Below are positions 11,463 through 22,599 of a DNA stretch of 64,000 nucleotides, one piece after another (within the stretch, counting starts at the first letter, position 1; every line of letters begins with the position of its first letter). The stretch covers positions 2,224,340 to 2,288,339 of the forward strand of contig CM055109.1 of NCBI GenBank assembly GCA_029204225.1. The letters run 5' to 3'. This DNA is from Diphasiastrum complanatum. Its lineage: Eukaryota > Streptophyta > Lycopodiopsida > Lycopodiales > Lycopodiaceae. The position numbers and the translations under genes were made by a program. Under the pieces are notes generated by a model. The model searched no databases. It was not told the DNA's origin and saw only the letters and a program-made list of their open reading frames with translations.

Positions 11463-12100
11463 CAGGACTAGAATAATACCAGCCTTCAACCTAATTCAAA
11501 CGTTAGGAGATGATTAAGCCTGTAAATCTACCATAAATTAATTTCTTAATTTACAGAAATACCAGGTAAGTCAAGTAGGTAGAAGCTCCATAATTTATTT
11601 ATGGGTGTCAGGAAGCACATATGACTGTATATTATAGTACCTAGGAACAGAATGAAACACTTCCTAGGGCACCTAAGAAACGGTTCCTAACTGTTCCTTA
11701 GGGTTCCTAAAACCCATTCCTAAGGTGCGCAGTATAAAAACAGTTAGGATTAAAAACCATTCCAAAAGCCCGTTCTGACAATGATTTTGAAAACGAGTCC
11801 TCAGTCCTAAACAAATGATTCAGAAAACGCGTTTGAAAGTGATTCTGAAAACGACTTCAAGGAGAACGATTTAAAAAAAAAAGATTCTGAAAACTATTTT
11901 GAAAACATGTTCTTAAAATGATTCTGAAAACGACCATTCCTAAAAGCTGTTCCTAAGGGAAAACCTTAGGGAGGGGTGTCACTGCTGTATATATGCATTA
12001 TCTCCTTCAATTCAACAATGAATTCATTTTTGGCAATCTAAAATTCCGTTTTGGTGTTTTGTGTGTTTGATTTCTCTCATATGAAGTAGCGTACTATGTA
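11463..12100 (+). repeat. 3' LTR region of the copia remnant, with nested insert
   Basis: It follows the pol stop directly. It shares its first 83 bp with 10558-10640 and includes, after the insert, a leader-like AT-rich stretch (TGTATATATGCATTATCTCC through about 12060). The LTR is interrupted at 11633-11984 by other DNA. The distal LTR boundary was not determined. Confidence 0.5.
11633..11984. mobile_element. Small non-coding insert (possible MITE) inside the LTR
   Basis: An approximately 352-bp block is bordered by the 8-bp direct repeat CTGTATAT (11625-11632 and 11985-11992), as expected for a target-site duplication of hAT-type size. CCTAGGAACAG near the left end is inverted as CTGTTCCTAAGG near the right end. 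The interior is built from repeated short units (GATTCTGAAAACGA and variants). No coding capacity. Its autonomous partner is unknown. Confidence 0.5.
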
Positions 12101-14250
12101 ACCTGTTTTTCTGCTTCTCAGTTAAAAACCCACAAGCAAGGTAATAATTAGTGTATGATGTAAAACTTACTGTGGTTGAATCCAATAATATGCACAACGA
12201 GGAGTAATCCTAGACACTAGCAATCATGTCTTACAATCAACAACGATAGAAACAAAAGCATACTACATGAAATAAGATCCCAGACTAGTCATGCATTACA
12301 CAAGAATGGATCTTTTCTCCAAGGTCTCAAGCAATGAAGGAAAATCAAGAAAACATGACTCGTGGCATCTATAGAACCGGCATTAAAATTAAAACTTAAC
12401 CTTTTGCTACATTAAATCTAGTTGCCTACCAACAATAGTATGTCATCACAAATCATGTAAATCAAACGACAACAACCCTTTATCATTAGCTATTAAGAAG
12501 TAAATGATAGATGGTAATGGAAGAAGGATTATAGTCTACAATCAATGAATATTCCCACAGATTTACTCTCTTATAAGCTTTAAGTTAATCATCAGATTCT
12601 TAAATTAGAATGTCTTGAAAAAGAAGACAACCATTGAACAAGAAAGCTCTCAGTAACATTATTCAAACTTGATACATCGTTAATTTAACTCAGCATTTTC
12701 TCTGACGATATCCAAACTTGGAAATATTGTGAGGTTTCTAGAATGACAGTGTCATCCTAATATAGTGGAAAACCTCACTCCTCTCATGCATATCCCTTGT
12801 CCATTTGGTTGTCACCTGCATCTGCCCTAGAGCTTCATAACAACGGAAATTGGCCCAACCTAGATTCTCTTCCCTTGCAACTCCACTCCTTTGGCATGCA
12901 TACTTTGTGTTCACAGCCTATAGAGTGTGAGGCTTCACCTATACCTCCTACACACATGCTACCACTACCTTAACAAAGAAGAAATCACGCATGGCCTGAA
13001 TCTCCACCTTTCTCAAAATAGTATTGAGTCTGCATAATATTTTCAAAGAATGCTCGCATATCTTACTTTACCATTTTCATGAGTTATCCAAGTTTAAACT
13101 ACATATGTGTGTTGTGCACACTCCAAAGTGCTCCTTTCTGCCCTCTTCTAGGAAGAAATGTTAAGTGAAAGACTCAATTGATAACTATACAATGAGATCC
13201 AATGCATATCCAAAGTCATGTGTCATCTTCAAGGCTATCATTTGGTCTTTGATGTTAGAGAGCCCATTTAGCTGTTTTCTTTGTCTAGCTCTATTAAGGC
13301 TGGCATATCTTTTCATTCATTCTATGATCAGCATAGGACAATGTTAAATTTGTGAATCATATTTGGATTTTCGTGTTAACTATTTTTTCAAGGCTATGCT
13401 TAGCATAAGTCTTAAGTTATTATTTTTTTCAACTTTCATTCCAGTGACATTATATCCAAATATAACAATTTGCAGGTCTTATTCACTTTTAGTTCATCTA
13501 CGTGGCTTAATCTTTTAATGTTGTAAAGGTAATCCTCAAAATATTGTGTATATATATTCCTTTGTTATTCTAAAAACTTTATAAAGCAAAAACCTGCTTA
13601 ATGGCTACAGGGCATTATGCCCATGAAGCCAATAGAATTTATGGGCGTAATGCATTGCTACTAATTCATCTCATGGAAACTGGTTTTAACCACCAACTTT
13701 TATGTCGAGTGACATCCCCCACAAGAGGGGACTTCACCGGGCCTTGGGGCCCCTGCCCTTTGGCTCCCACCCTTGCAGCCCCAAGTATGTGTTATTCATT
13801 TGTATTTGACCTCCAGCTAAACGGACAGAATTCACCTCTCTTTGCCACAGAGTGAAATGTTCTGCCAAACTTAAATGTGAACGACGAATGGCCGATTGAC
13901 ACAAAATTGGACTTTCAACCTACATAGGATTATTAGTGTGCTTGGCTGATCTTACCAGTTATGATTTTGCATCTCCACATAGCTTTAGAAGCCACATGCT
14001 ACATCTTTTGTGAGCTTTATGCACCGAATTTGAAGTCATCATACTTTCTGAACTGGAATTTGAATACACACAAACTAGTGAGCTTGTCAGCTACCTTCAA
14101 ACTTGATCTGATTGAAATCTTTGGCTGAATTGCTGCGCCAGTCCGCCCGTTACGATTAGTGGAAGAATTCAAACCTCCAGTTATCCAATTCGCAATTCCT
14201 GCAGTGCGCTTGCTGCCAACAAAGGATTTTGATTTCTGATCTGCAACTCT
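12101..14250. other. Long stretch without recognisable genes
   Basis: Both strands lack motifs I can assign. The open frames (for example 13601-13855 plus) are short and compositionally unremarkable. A GC-richer patch at 13710-13790 stands out from AT-rich surroundings and may be transposon-derived. Confidence 0.4.
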
Positions 14251-14263
14251 CCATCCTCGCAAC

Positions 14264-14345
14264 GGTATGCTCATTCTTTCTCTGGATTCGAACTCCTGAC
14301 CTCAGGTACACCAACCCAAGCTTTCACCAACAGATCACAAATTGG
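14264..14345 (-). repeat. tRNA-like sequence, possible SINE head
   Basis: The minus strand reads GATCTGTTGGTGAAAGC, then GGTCAGGAGTTCGAATCC. These resemble the D-arm (A box) and T-arm (B box) of a tRNA at about the right spacing. No terminal CCA-pairing acceptor stem is seen, so it is not a functional tRNA gene. It differs from the other SINE-like copies in the window. No clear target duplication was found. Confidence 0.35.
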
Positions 14346-14723
14346 GACTACTTCAGCCACACACACACACAATATACCATCACTCCATCATATATTATAA
14401 AATAAAGTGAGAGTGTCCATGACATTTTAATGAGAAACTAGCCATGTGAGCCCCCTAGTCGGCGGGTGGGCAGGGCAAGGTTTTGGGCGGGTGGGCAAAA
14501 AATTAGAAAAATGGGAAGCTTTTTTTTCGGGCAGGATCAGGTTGCCCGTGTAGCAGCGAGACCACTGCTTGAGAAAAAACCATGAAAGAAAATTTTGAAA
14601 AAAAATGGTTCCGGACAGCGGTCACGCTGCCCGTCACAACGTGAGCGCTACCCGCTGCTCGGGAACACTAAAATTTTAATTATAATAGATTACATTAGGG
14701 TTAGGGTTTTAGACACATAAGTG

Positions 14724-14802
14724 CTTCTTGGTTTCCAAGGGGAGTCTTGAACTTTGGACCAGAGAAACTTTGGATGGCAAGCTAACCAATTGAGCTAATC
14801 AC
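14724..14802 (-). mobile_element. Short tRNA-derived SINE-like insertion, copy 1
   Basis: The minus strand starts GTGATTAGCTCAATTGGTTA (A-box-like), contains AAGTTCAAGACTCCCC (B-box-like) and ends CCTTGGAAACCAAGAAG, whose CTTGG/CCAAG ends can form a hairpin. Imperfect direct repeats of 17-18 bp flank it (14706-14723 and 14803-14819, differing by a few bases). Two more copies are at 16179 and 45779. At 79 bp it is little more than the tRNA-like part itself. Confidence 0.65.
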
Positions 14803-14849
14803 GTTTATAGACATGAGTGGGCCATGTGCTTAGTTACATTCTTTGTAGT

Positions 14850-16160
14850 AGTGCTTTGGAGATTTGAAAGTGTAGATTTGTAGCGAGCTGCATTTGTTTC
14901 TTGGGAGCTTGTAGTGGGAAGTGTGTTGTGTTTTGTATGTGAGTGAGTGAGTGATTAGGGTTTAGTTGAGATGTACTATGAAAATGTGCTCTGTATACTC
15001 CAATAACTTGTTCGGTTCAAAATTACATCCGTGAGACCTATGTATTTTCAAGATTCCAAACCTGAGAACTTTCAATTTGAGGGCTGAAAATTATAACCGA
15101 TTAAACCTGTAGAAGATAATGAGGCCTTATTATTATGCCCTAGGCAGTGGTGGTTCAAACTCAATCTAGACCGTTGATTCATGTATGATTTGAGTAGACA
15201 CACATTATGTATAGGGGAAGTTTGAACCAAAGGCTTTCCTTTAGAACGAGGAAGTCTTTTCTGAGCCTAAAAAATTTAACCTTTATTTCGTCATGTCTCA
15301 TCAGTCAAGTTCTTAAAGTTTTCACCACCTACCACATTTCTTGCATCAACATCGAGGATTGTTTTTCACCCATTGTTTTTAGTCTTGCCCCATCTCGTTC
15401 AATCACCATTGCAATTTGGGAATGTTCCATTATCATCACATCTCCCAAGTTAAGCAAATTCAATCTTCAAAAAAATCCATCCACCAATGTCGATCAAACT
15501 TGTCAAAAACTTGGTGGGCTTGAATGGTTGTTTTCAAAAAGTTTAATGCCGCAAATGGGTCAACTAGACAATGTCCTCTTCGAGTTCTTTGCTATTCTAG
15601 GACAAAAGTTAGATGAGACAAAGGCGCAAGCTTAACTTGAGAAGAAGACATGCTCTATAAAAAAACTAACTCCTTAAGATCTCGGAAATTAAACTTTCGT
15701 AGTAACAACAAATTTGGTGTAGGGGTGTAAGACTCCTAGATAATAATCTACTAGTAAAAAAAAAAGCTTTTATGTGTCTTAGCTTTTTAGAAAAGCAACT
15801 AAACATTTGATTGTCAAGTTGCAGAGAATCTCAAGAAGACTATTACCAAATTCATTTGTTATTTTATGAATTATGGTAATGGTCAAGTTTGAATCAAAAA
15901 GCGAAAGTAGAAGAGGCAAAGAGAGAGTCATCAAGCTGGAGACTTGGGCATTGATGATGACCCAAAAAAGACATTTGTCCCAAAGTCGTCTTTTTTTATA
16001 CGATTCAACAAGGCGATGCAAGAAAAATCACAAAATTTGTGAAAAGAAGACCCTACACCCTTTGCATCGCAAATATTCCATACGAATTTAAACTGACATG
16101 CTTCCTTTCAACTATATGGAGGTGAAAGAAGTAGGTGGTGGTTTCCTGGAGGTCACTACA
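14850..16160. other. Stretch without recognisable genes
   Basis: The longest open frame (15207-15635 plus) shows no family motif and no codon pattern that convinces me. Short A-rich tracts are common. Nothing else was identified. Confidence 0.4.
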
Positions 16161-16178
16161 GCTCCATTATAGAGGATA

Positions 16179-16266
16179 ATACCCAATGGGATTGGCTTTG
16201 TTGGTTAGGTTGCCATCCGAAGTTTCTTTGGTCGCAAGTTCGAGCCTCCCCTTGGAAACCAAGAAG
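16179..16266 (+). mobile_element. Short tRNA-derived SINE-like insertion, copy 2
   Basis: The plus strand contains TTTGTTGGTTAGGTTGCC (A-box side), GCAAGTTCGAGCCTCCCC (a good B box, GTTCGAGCC) and ends TTGGAAACCAAGAAG. It is flanked by the perfect 14-bp direct repeat CATTATAGAGGATA at 16165-16178 and 16267-16280. This is the clearest copy and defines the family's boundaries. It has no poly-A tail. Confidence 0.75.
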
Positions 16267-16289
16267 CATTATAGAGGATAGTGGTATTT

Positions 16290-17110
16290 CACTCCAGTTG
16301 GCAACAAGTTCCTCTGCAATGAAATTGAATATCTCACTATCGACTACTTTTCAACCGATGGAAAGAAGTAAATGCTGCACTACAACATTGCAGGAAACTT
16401 GGACTTTGGCAATCACTTCGACTTTCCTACAATGACAAAGAAGCTGAAAAATTCAATGATTGGTTTTGTGGCCTCTCCATACCAATAGCCACAAAAACTT
16501 ATAAATAAATTAAGTGAAATGTTTTCAGATCTTGTCGATTGGATTTTGGATTTATCTAGTGGTAGTGACACAACTAGTGCATGTGTTGTCTAAAAAGGCA
16601 AACATGTAGTGGCAGTAGAGTTGAATGAGAATTTGTAATTTTTGTTAAAATAAGATTAATTGGAATCTCAGTTTTGCCAAATAAGTTTCATAAGTGAATA
16701 TGTTAGGCCCTTATGAGGACAATATTGCTCAACTCTATAAGGAGGCTCAACCACCTGCTAGTGAGCATGCTAGGTGATGAAGGTGATCTAGCAGAGGCGG
16801 TCGAGCAACAATATAATGTAGTAGTACACGTTACTCAGGGGCAGATAGTGGCTCCAACAGATACAAATGTTGAAAGATCTACTAGTCCTGATCCAAATGA
16901 TTCGTTTGAAATTTTTTGACATACAGTGTACAAACATTTATCAAAAAAAAATATGAAAATATTTTTACTCTTTTTAAAAGATGATTGTATTTATTTGGAA
17001 GATGATTGTTTTCCAGAAAATGATTTTTAAACATCTTTGTGATATTTAAGTTTATTGATGATTCATATTAGTAACATTACATTGCATACAAAAATTATAT
17101 CAAATTCCTT
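16290..17110. other. Unassigned sequence with short degenerate frames
   Basis: A protein-like run with stops (AGNLDFGNHFDFPTMTKK near 16400-16440) and an acidic short frame at 16713-16919 are visible, but neither matches a family I know. AT-rich beyond 16920. Confidence 0.3.
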
Positions 17111-17118
17111 TATAATGC

Positions 17119-17124
<6 letters not shown>

Positions 17125-17163
<39 letters not shown>
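17125..17163. repeat. (CA)n microsatellite
   Basis: About 19-20 CA units. It is followed by a TA run (17213-17229) and two copies of a GC-rich 30-bp unit starting ATGCCCGCCGATGGC (17164 and 17228), forming a compact alternating purine-pyrimidine tract. Confidence 0.95.
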
Positions 17164-17166
<3 letters not shown>

Positions 17167-17814
17167 CCCGCCGATGGCTGACGTGCGCGCGTGAATGTGC
17201 GTGCGTGCATGATATATATATATATATATGCCCGCCGATGGCAGACGTGCGCGCGCGTGTGTGTGTGCCCTAATGGCTTTCCTTTTGGCACAAAGGACGT
17301 TTTCAGGCAACGACGTCGTCACAAAAACCTCTCGTATGTACACCATTTGTACTAAAAAATATAATGCAACAACAAATTTATATTCATTTTTTAGTACATG
17401 GACAACAAATCATCTGACAAATCACATAATAAAACTTGGGAGTACACCAGGCTATCTAATATTGCCGCTAAGGCAATAACATTTACAACATAGACATTCC
17501 TATAAACATCTATGACATTATTAACTTACAGATCTATATCTAACAACAATCACTTTTTTCGGGGATAAAAATGACCACTCCTTTGTTGGATGTGATAGAA
17601 CTTCGTGAAAATCATAATCAGCCACACAATAGTGTGCTGTAGTACACCTCATCACCAAAACAAAACAGCTCCATCAAATCTCACACAAATGTATATGTTT
17701 TGTGATTTACAACAATCTGCACCATTTGCAAGAACATAAACTATGTCAGCCAAACTCCTTTGTATCAGACTATCAGATTCCATAAGATCAAAGATCTTTA
17801 GAGAGAGTAAAAGT

Positions 17815-18265
17815 TGTTGGATAATTCTACTATCTGGAGTGATTCATCCAAATAATCGATCTTTAATCTACATCCATTTCATTATTCAGTTCTGCAGTTT
17901 TATTCGTGTTTCTACACAATTTGCTTGGGAATTGCTCAATAGGGGTGGCTTCGACATATCGACGATGCCAATAAAAGTTGAAGTAGTCGAACATGTCGAA
18001 GAACGACAATTATTGTTCCACCTGATATGAAGCTAAAGACTTGTCCTAACTGCTTTGCAAGTAAATTTTTGAGAAGTCCAACTGGATGGATGACAACGCA
18101 TTACTACTAACTACCAATTGCGATCTACGACCTGATGAGCTATCCTATTGGATGAGCTTAAACTACTTTAATCTAAATAGCTAATTACGAAGACTTACAT
18201 AGAGTGCAGTGTAGTGATGAGTATAGTCTCTAGAAAGTTTTTCAGAGCTCTATTAGAGTATTGCT
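17815..18265 (+). repeat. LTR of the TGTTGGAT copia family, truncated
   Basis: It starts TGTTGGATAATTCTACTATC and is clearly homologous to the LTRs at 49992 and 54043, sharing AATCGATCTTTAATCTACAT and later blocks. Its 3' part diverges from the 54043 copy and runs straight into a reverse-transcriptase fragment without primer site or gag, so it is a rearranged copy. Confidence 0.75.
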
Positions 18266-18289
18266 ATTAATGACATTCAATTTTATGGA

Positions 18290-18640
18290 ATTGCAAGCTT
18301 GTACATAATCCCATGGATCCAGGTTTAAAGTTATCTAAAGAGAAATGCACTCATACCGATGAGGAGAAGGCCGAAATGAAGGGTCATCCATATCAACCAA
18401 TTATTGGATCCCGGATGTATGCAATGATCTCTACCAGGCCCAATCTTGCATACGCCATCAGATCTTTAAGCCAATATATGGCTAATCTTGGTATGATCCA
18501 CTGGAAATCTCTTTTAAGAGTAATCAGATATGTATGATCTACCATTGACCTTTGCATCTCTGGAGATGTTGATTCATCCGATATTCATACACTTCATGGA
18601 TATACAGATGCGAATTGGGCAGGTGATTTTGATCTTTTTG
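18290..18640 (+). mobile_element. Copia reverse transcriptase/RNase H fragment
   Basis: The plus strand reads KGHPYQPIIGSRMYAMISTR, PNLAYAIRSLSQYMANLG and, after a stop at about 18537, LHGYTDANWAGD. This matches the end of RT and the start of RNase H in copia polyproteins. It lies in the same orientation as the LTR just upstream and is non-functional. Confidence 0.8.
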
Positions 18641-18719
18641 ATCGATTGATCAAAATTATCTTTTCTTTTATTTTGGACACGTTCAGTTTTTACAACACTA
18701 GAGATTTGACTTCTGAATT

Positions 18720-19125
18720 TGTCTTCCAGTTCAACAATGGTCCAATATCATGGAACCATAAAAAAACAAACCTCCATTCCTAACTTCAAATTTATGGAGA
18801 TGATGTACAAGAAGGAGTTGGCGCTTGGCTTACCCAACTCCTTTACCAAGAGTGGTAAGAATTGTGAAGCTTGTAGTCCTTCAAAAAATACACAAGCTTG
18901 CTTTTTCAAGGTCAATCACTAGATCTCTCACTCATTTAGAGATTGTTCATTCTGAGGTGCATAGCTTTTCTCATGAAGCAAATGGTGGTGCAAAGATGTA
19001 CGTGATCTTCATAGTGACTATTGAAGATTCACTTGGATCTACCTTTTATCTTTGAGAAGTTTGGTGTTTGAAACTTTTGTCAAGTACAAAGCTCTTGTTG
19101 AAAATCAACTCAATGCTAGGATCAT
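18720..19125 (+). mobile_element. Copia RNase H and integrase fragments, out of order
   Basis: FNNGPISWNHKKTN (RNase H, 18730-18780) is followed by an integrase block: KELALGLPNSFTKSGKNCEA, THLEIVHSEVHSFSHEANGG and AKMYVIFIVTIEDSLGS. In an intact copia element integrase precedes RT and RNase H, so the order here is scrambled. The integrase resembles that of the element at 31-37 kb. Frame shifts are present. Confidence 0.75.
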
Positions 19126-19129
19126 TTTT

Positions 19130-20140
19130 TTGAGGCAACCATGCAAGTACATACATCAAACCCACACGTGTGAAACAGGTCAAACTAGTCCTTCATGTAA
19201 ATACTCCATATTTGAGAAATTTGCATCAAACTTGAATCTCTCTCAATTTTCTTGCAATTTTTGTGATCCAATGTCATAATCATTGTCAGTACTTTGTGCT
19301 CAGACCTCTCTCCATACAATAGGCCATGTTTCACATGTGTGAAGCCATTTTTGGTCATAAACACTTTGTATTTTTTTTTGCTTGTTTTTTGACGAAAGAT
19401 CAATTCTAGCTTGTGTTAGATGTTAGAATTATTGAAAGCAATTCATCCAATCCCTCTTGAGGATTAATTGAATCCATTTTAGGTCCTTTATATCTGAATT
19501 TCAACATATGGCTCCTTCTGCCCTTTAACTTGTCAATAGAGCAAGAAAGCATGTAGCCACAATCCAATGCGAAAGAATATGTATATTCAAAGATATGGGA
19601 TTCTTGGTCAATGTTCTCTCGTCTTGGAGAGAAGAAAAGGCACTTGTATTTTGTGGATCATTTGGCTAGCTACGCTTCTCCACTATCTCTTTGCCCTTTT
19701 TGGCCTTGGCTGCATTGCTTGAATTTGACTCTTAAGTGCGTCCCATTCTTCTATTAGTGGATCAAGTTGAGCTTTGAGCCTGCACAGTTGCACACTGTGC
19801 AAGGCTATTAATTGTTTTTGATATATATATGTAAAATATGTTTGCCAAAAACTTATGGGACAAAATCACAAGTGTAACATAACACACATGGGCATAGAAT
19901 TTTGGGTAGATTTTTTGAAAAAAAAATTAAACTTTTCTGCCATGCTGAGTCCAAATGGGGCAACGCCTTCAAGATGCAAGGGGCCCCCACCTAACTTCAA
20001 GATGCCTGACCCCCACCTACTTTGGATGAGGGAGGGACCCACCTCCATTAATTGGTTACAAATGATGTAACATAATATGTCCCCCATTCCTTAAGCTCAT
20101 CCAAAGACTAACACTAATATCAACTCTAGATTGTGGAATG
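19130..20140. other. Unassigned, probably transposon-derived sequence
   Basis: No coding motif was found. Patches such as 19970-20050 are GC-rich and may belong to an LTR, but no partner copy exists in the window. Confidence 0.3.
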
Positions 20141-20151
20141 CGTAATCTCTC

Positions 20152-20640
20152 TTGTACTCCTCTCCTTGTATCCTCCCCATTGTAGCTCCTTGCATGTTCA
20201 TCCTACCTATTTGGCTAATTACCTTAATCTTTGGAGTTGACAACATACATGACTACAACGTTCCCCTTGGTGTTCAATGTTATGTATGTGATCTATTAGA
20301 GTATGCACCAAATGGAGATTTGATCGTTGTGAACGTAAATAAACTCAGAACAAACTGCTACATGCCACCAATAAGGTGTGTTATCGGAGAAGTAGCTGCA
20401 GGATCGTCACGTGCCCAGTTTCTATTTACCTCAGAATTTTCCACCATACGTCAGGGATTGTCATTGTAGGTATATATCCTTAGTACCCAGATTCTTCATT
20501 CAAGATACAAGAATCATTTTCAGCGTAGCTAACCCTCAATTTCCCCAACAAGGTGAAGTAGTGAGAGCAGCAGGAGCTTCCTTTGTATACAAGCACAAGC
20601 ACAAGCACAGGCTCAAGCATTGATCTCATGGATCTCTGTA
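20152..20640 (+). CDS. Unassigned open frames
   Basis: Two overlapping plus-strand frames (20152-20469 and 20411-20623). The first reads VQCYVCDLLEYAPNGDLIVV and NKLRTNCYMPPIRCVIGEVA, which looks protein-like. The second ends in a Lys-His run (KHKHKHRLKH) from a small tandem repeat. I recognise no family. It could be an exon of an unidentified gene or a chance frame. Confidence 0.2.
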
Positions 20641-21690
20641 ACTAGAGGAAAAAGTGTAAACAGAGAGATATGAATTCGATTGACATAGACCAATTAAATG
20701 TCCAAACCCCGCAGCTGAGAAATTGTAGATTGTAACTCTTTTTTATTTGCTAACACTGGCATATCAACCAGCTAAATTAGAAATGCTTATAGCGTCCAAT
20801 ACAGCTGGTTGCGTAATGTTAGAGAGTTAAATATATGGTTTCTTTGCCTTCAGCATCAGTGATGGCAATGCTTCGACTTTGAGAATGAAAATTGGACGCT
20901 AAGCAGCTAATTCTGCAAGTGTAGATGGCTCCAATAAAATCTGGCTCGCGATGCGTAGAAAGGCTTCGGAGTGCAGAGCTGATGGATTCTAGGGGTAGCC
21001 TGTAGTTGTGCATCAGCGATGGTGGATCTACGCCAACCAATCTCATGAAGAAGAGCCTATTTGAATTTTGGTCAAGAGCTAAGGCTCTTGTTCTACCCTT
21101 TTTCACCTCTGCCGCTCATCCTTCTTTGAGCGGCTATTAAACTTGCTATGACTATTCCACGACAAAATTGTGCAGGACGTTGTCCTAAGTTAAGCGATAA
21201 TCCTTCTCTTCTGCGTCTACATACACTAGAACCCTCTTCCTCGTCCATCTACCCCTCGTTCTCCTAAATTCATCCATTGGGGATCTCCCACTACTCCTTG
21301 TCCATCCGTATGGCTATCTCTTTCTATACCGGCTGTCCCAATTTCAAACGCACCAAGTCCATCTCTCCCTCCTCATCTGAGTCCTCCCTCACTATCGCTT
21401 GCCTCATTCTGTGGATGGCGAACAGCATATATTCCGATCACTGTTTCCCCAAAATAGTGATGGATGTCTGGAGAAGGATGTACTCTTAGCGGAAGATGCT
21501 GTTCGATGCTGCGTGTCAAGAATCCGGCGTGCCACTCCAAGGAAGGGTTGTTTTGCTGAACCCGAATAAAACGCTTAAGAGTCACTAGATATTTGCATGC
21601 TGTATGCGGCATGTGATCATCAGCTCTTTCGACTACCGTCCGATATACGTTTGTGAATTCATATAAAGTGCTGAAGTGCCTTCACGGACT
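20640..21690. other. Unassigned stretch with short frames on both strands
   Basis: Frames at 21106-20819 (minus), 21277-21489 (plus) and 21612-21373 (minus) are open but unrecognised. GC content is somewhat higher than in neighbouring repeats. These could be exons of the same unknown minus-strand unit as 21692-22288. Confidence 0.25.
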
Positions 21691-21691
21691 C

Positions 21692-22288
21692 TCACAGTGA
21701 GTCCAGTGTGATGAATCTAATGTCTGTGTCATCGCCACCATGAGCAGGCCGATCAGCCAGAAAGATATCGTATGGAGCATCCATGCATAGTTGAAGGAAA
21801 TGCAGTGGATCTTCCTCTAAAATTGCTTGCAAGTCAATGACCTCACGAGGGATCTCTGAAGGATAGAGATGAGCAGTCTGCAGATCCCAATTAGGCCTTT
21901 CCAGATCTATATCGAAGAAATCAGGTGGCTCTAGATTTTCTTGACTGTACGGTGGAGAATCTGGCATGAAAGGAAGCGGAATGACTGGCACTATATCCTC
22001 TTGATTCGGCAGAGGACCCAGCATTTCTAAGATATCTTCTGGTGGTAAAACTCCACCGACGGGCTGCAGGCCGGGAGGAAATCCTTCTCGGAAAGGCTCT
22101 TCCTCCAAATCGTCCAGCCATTGCAAAGCCATATTCTGATTTGGGTCCACCATTCGGAAAATCAACCCAAGCAAATCGCAAAGTTCTGGTCCTTTAACAG
22201 TCCTGCAGTCTGATGCACCACAGGTAGCAAGGCCACTGTACGCAAGATCGTGGAAGTCCTGTAAGCAAGAATGTTGGCGTAGCTGCAA
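21692..22288 (-). CDS. Hypothetical acidic, proline-rich protein
   Basis: An uninterrupted minus-strand frame of 198 codons. An internal methionine near residue 46 (MVDPNQNMALQWLDDLEEEP) is the more likely start, or an acceptor near 22202 (GACTGCAG) begins an exon. The protein is strongly acidic and rich in Pro, Leu and Asp (VLPPEDILEMLGPLPNQED, EVIDLQAILEEDPLHFLQLC), with no membrane helix, zinc finger or catalytic motif. It is clearly better coding sequence than its surroundings. It could be a transposon accessory protein or a fragment of a host regulatory protein. Function unknown. Confidence 0.4.
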   Translation of the reverse strand: MQLRQHSCLQDFHDLAYSGLATCGASDCRTVKGPELCDLLGLIFRMVDPNQNMALQWLDDLEEEPFREGFPPGLQPVGGVLPPEDILEMLGPLPNQEDIVPVIPLPFMPDSPPYSQENLEPPDFFDIDLERPNWDLQTAHLYPSEIPREVIDLQAILEEDPLHFLQLCMDAPYDIFLADRPAHGGDDTDIRFITLDSL

Positions 22289-22519
22289 GCGATTACTTCG
22301 AAAGCTGTCTTTCTAAACTGCTGTACATTTACATATATTAGCATTATGTCATCTAAATTCGGGATGATCAGCTCCATTCATGAGAAATTGAAGGAAAAAA
22401 GAAGAAGAAGCTGCACCTAATCAAAAGACATTGAATACTATATCCCAATCCAACAACGTGCTTAATGTTGGTGTTTGATGATGATCCGGAAGCCTGTCCT
22501 TGATTGCTGAAAGGTATTC

Positions 22520-22520
<1 letters not shown>

Positions 22521-22576
<56 letters not shown>

Positions 22577-22594
22577 CGCTCTCTCTCTCTCTCG
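22521..22594. repeat. (CT)n microsatellite
   Basis: About 74 bp of CT units with CTCGCTCG interruptions, followed by AAATTTTCAAATTTTCAAAT. Confidence 0.95.
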
Positions 22595-22599
22595 CGTAA

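Noticed and set aside
14017-14274. 85-codon minus-strand frame
   Set aside because: Overlaps the tRNA-like repeat and has no motif.
14264-14345. Functional tRNA gene
   Set aside because: A and B boxes are present but there is no acceptor stem pairing, so it is listed only as a tRNA-like repeat.
14698-14716. TTAGGGTTAGGGTTTTAG, telomere-like units
   Set aside because: Only two to three degenerate units; expected by chance and not an interstitial telomere array.
15207-15635. 142-codon plus-strand frame
   Set aside because: No family resemblance, no splice context, surrounded by non-coding sequence; probably chance.
17055-17346. Open frames on both strands over the CA/GT repeat
   Set aside because: They are translations of dinucleotide repeats (runs of THTH or VCVC), not genes.
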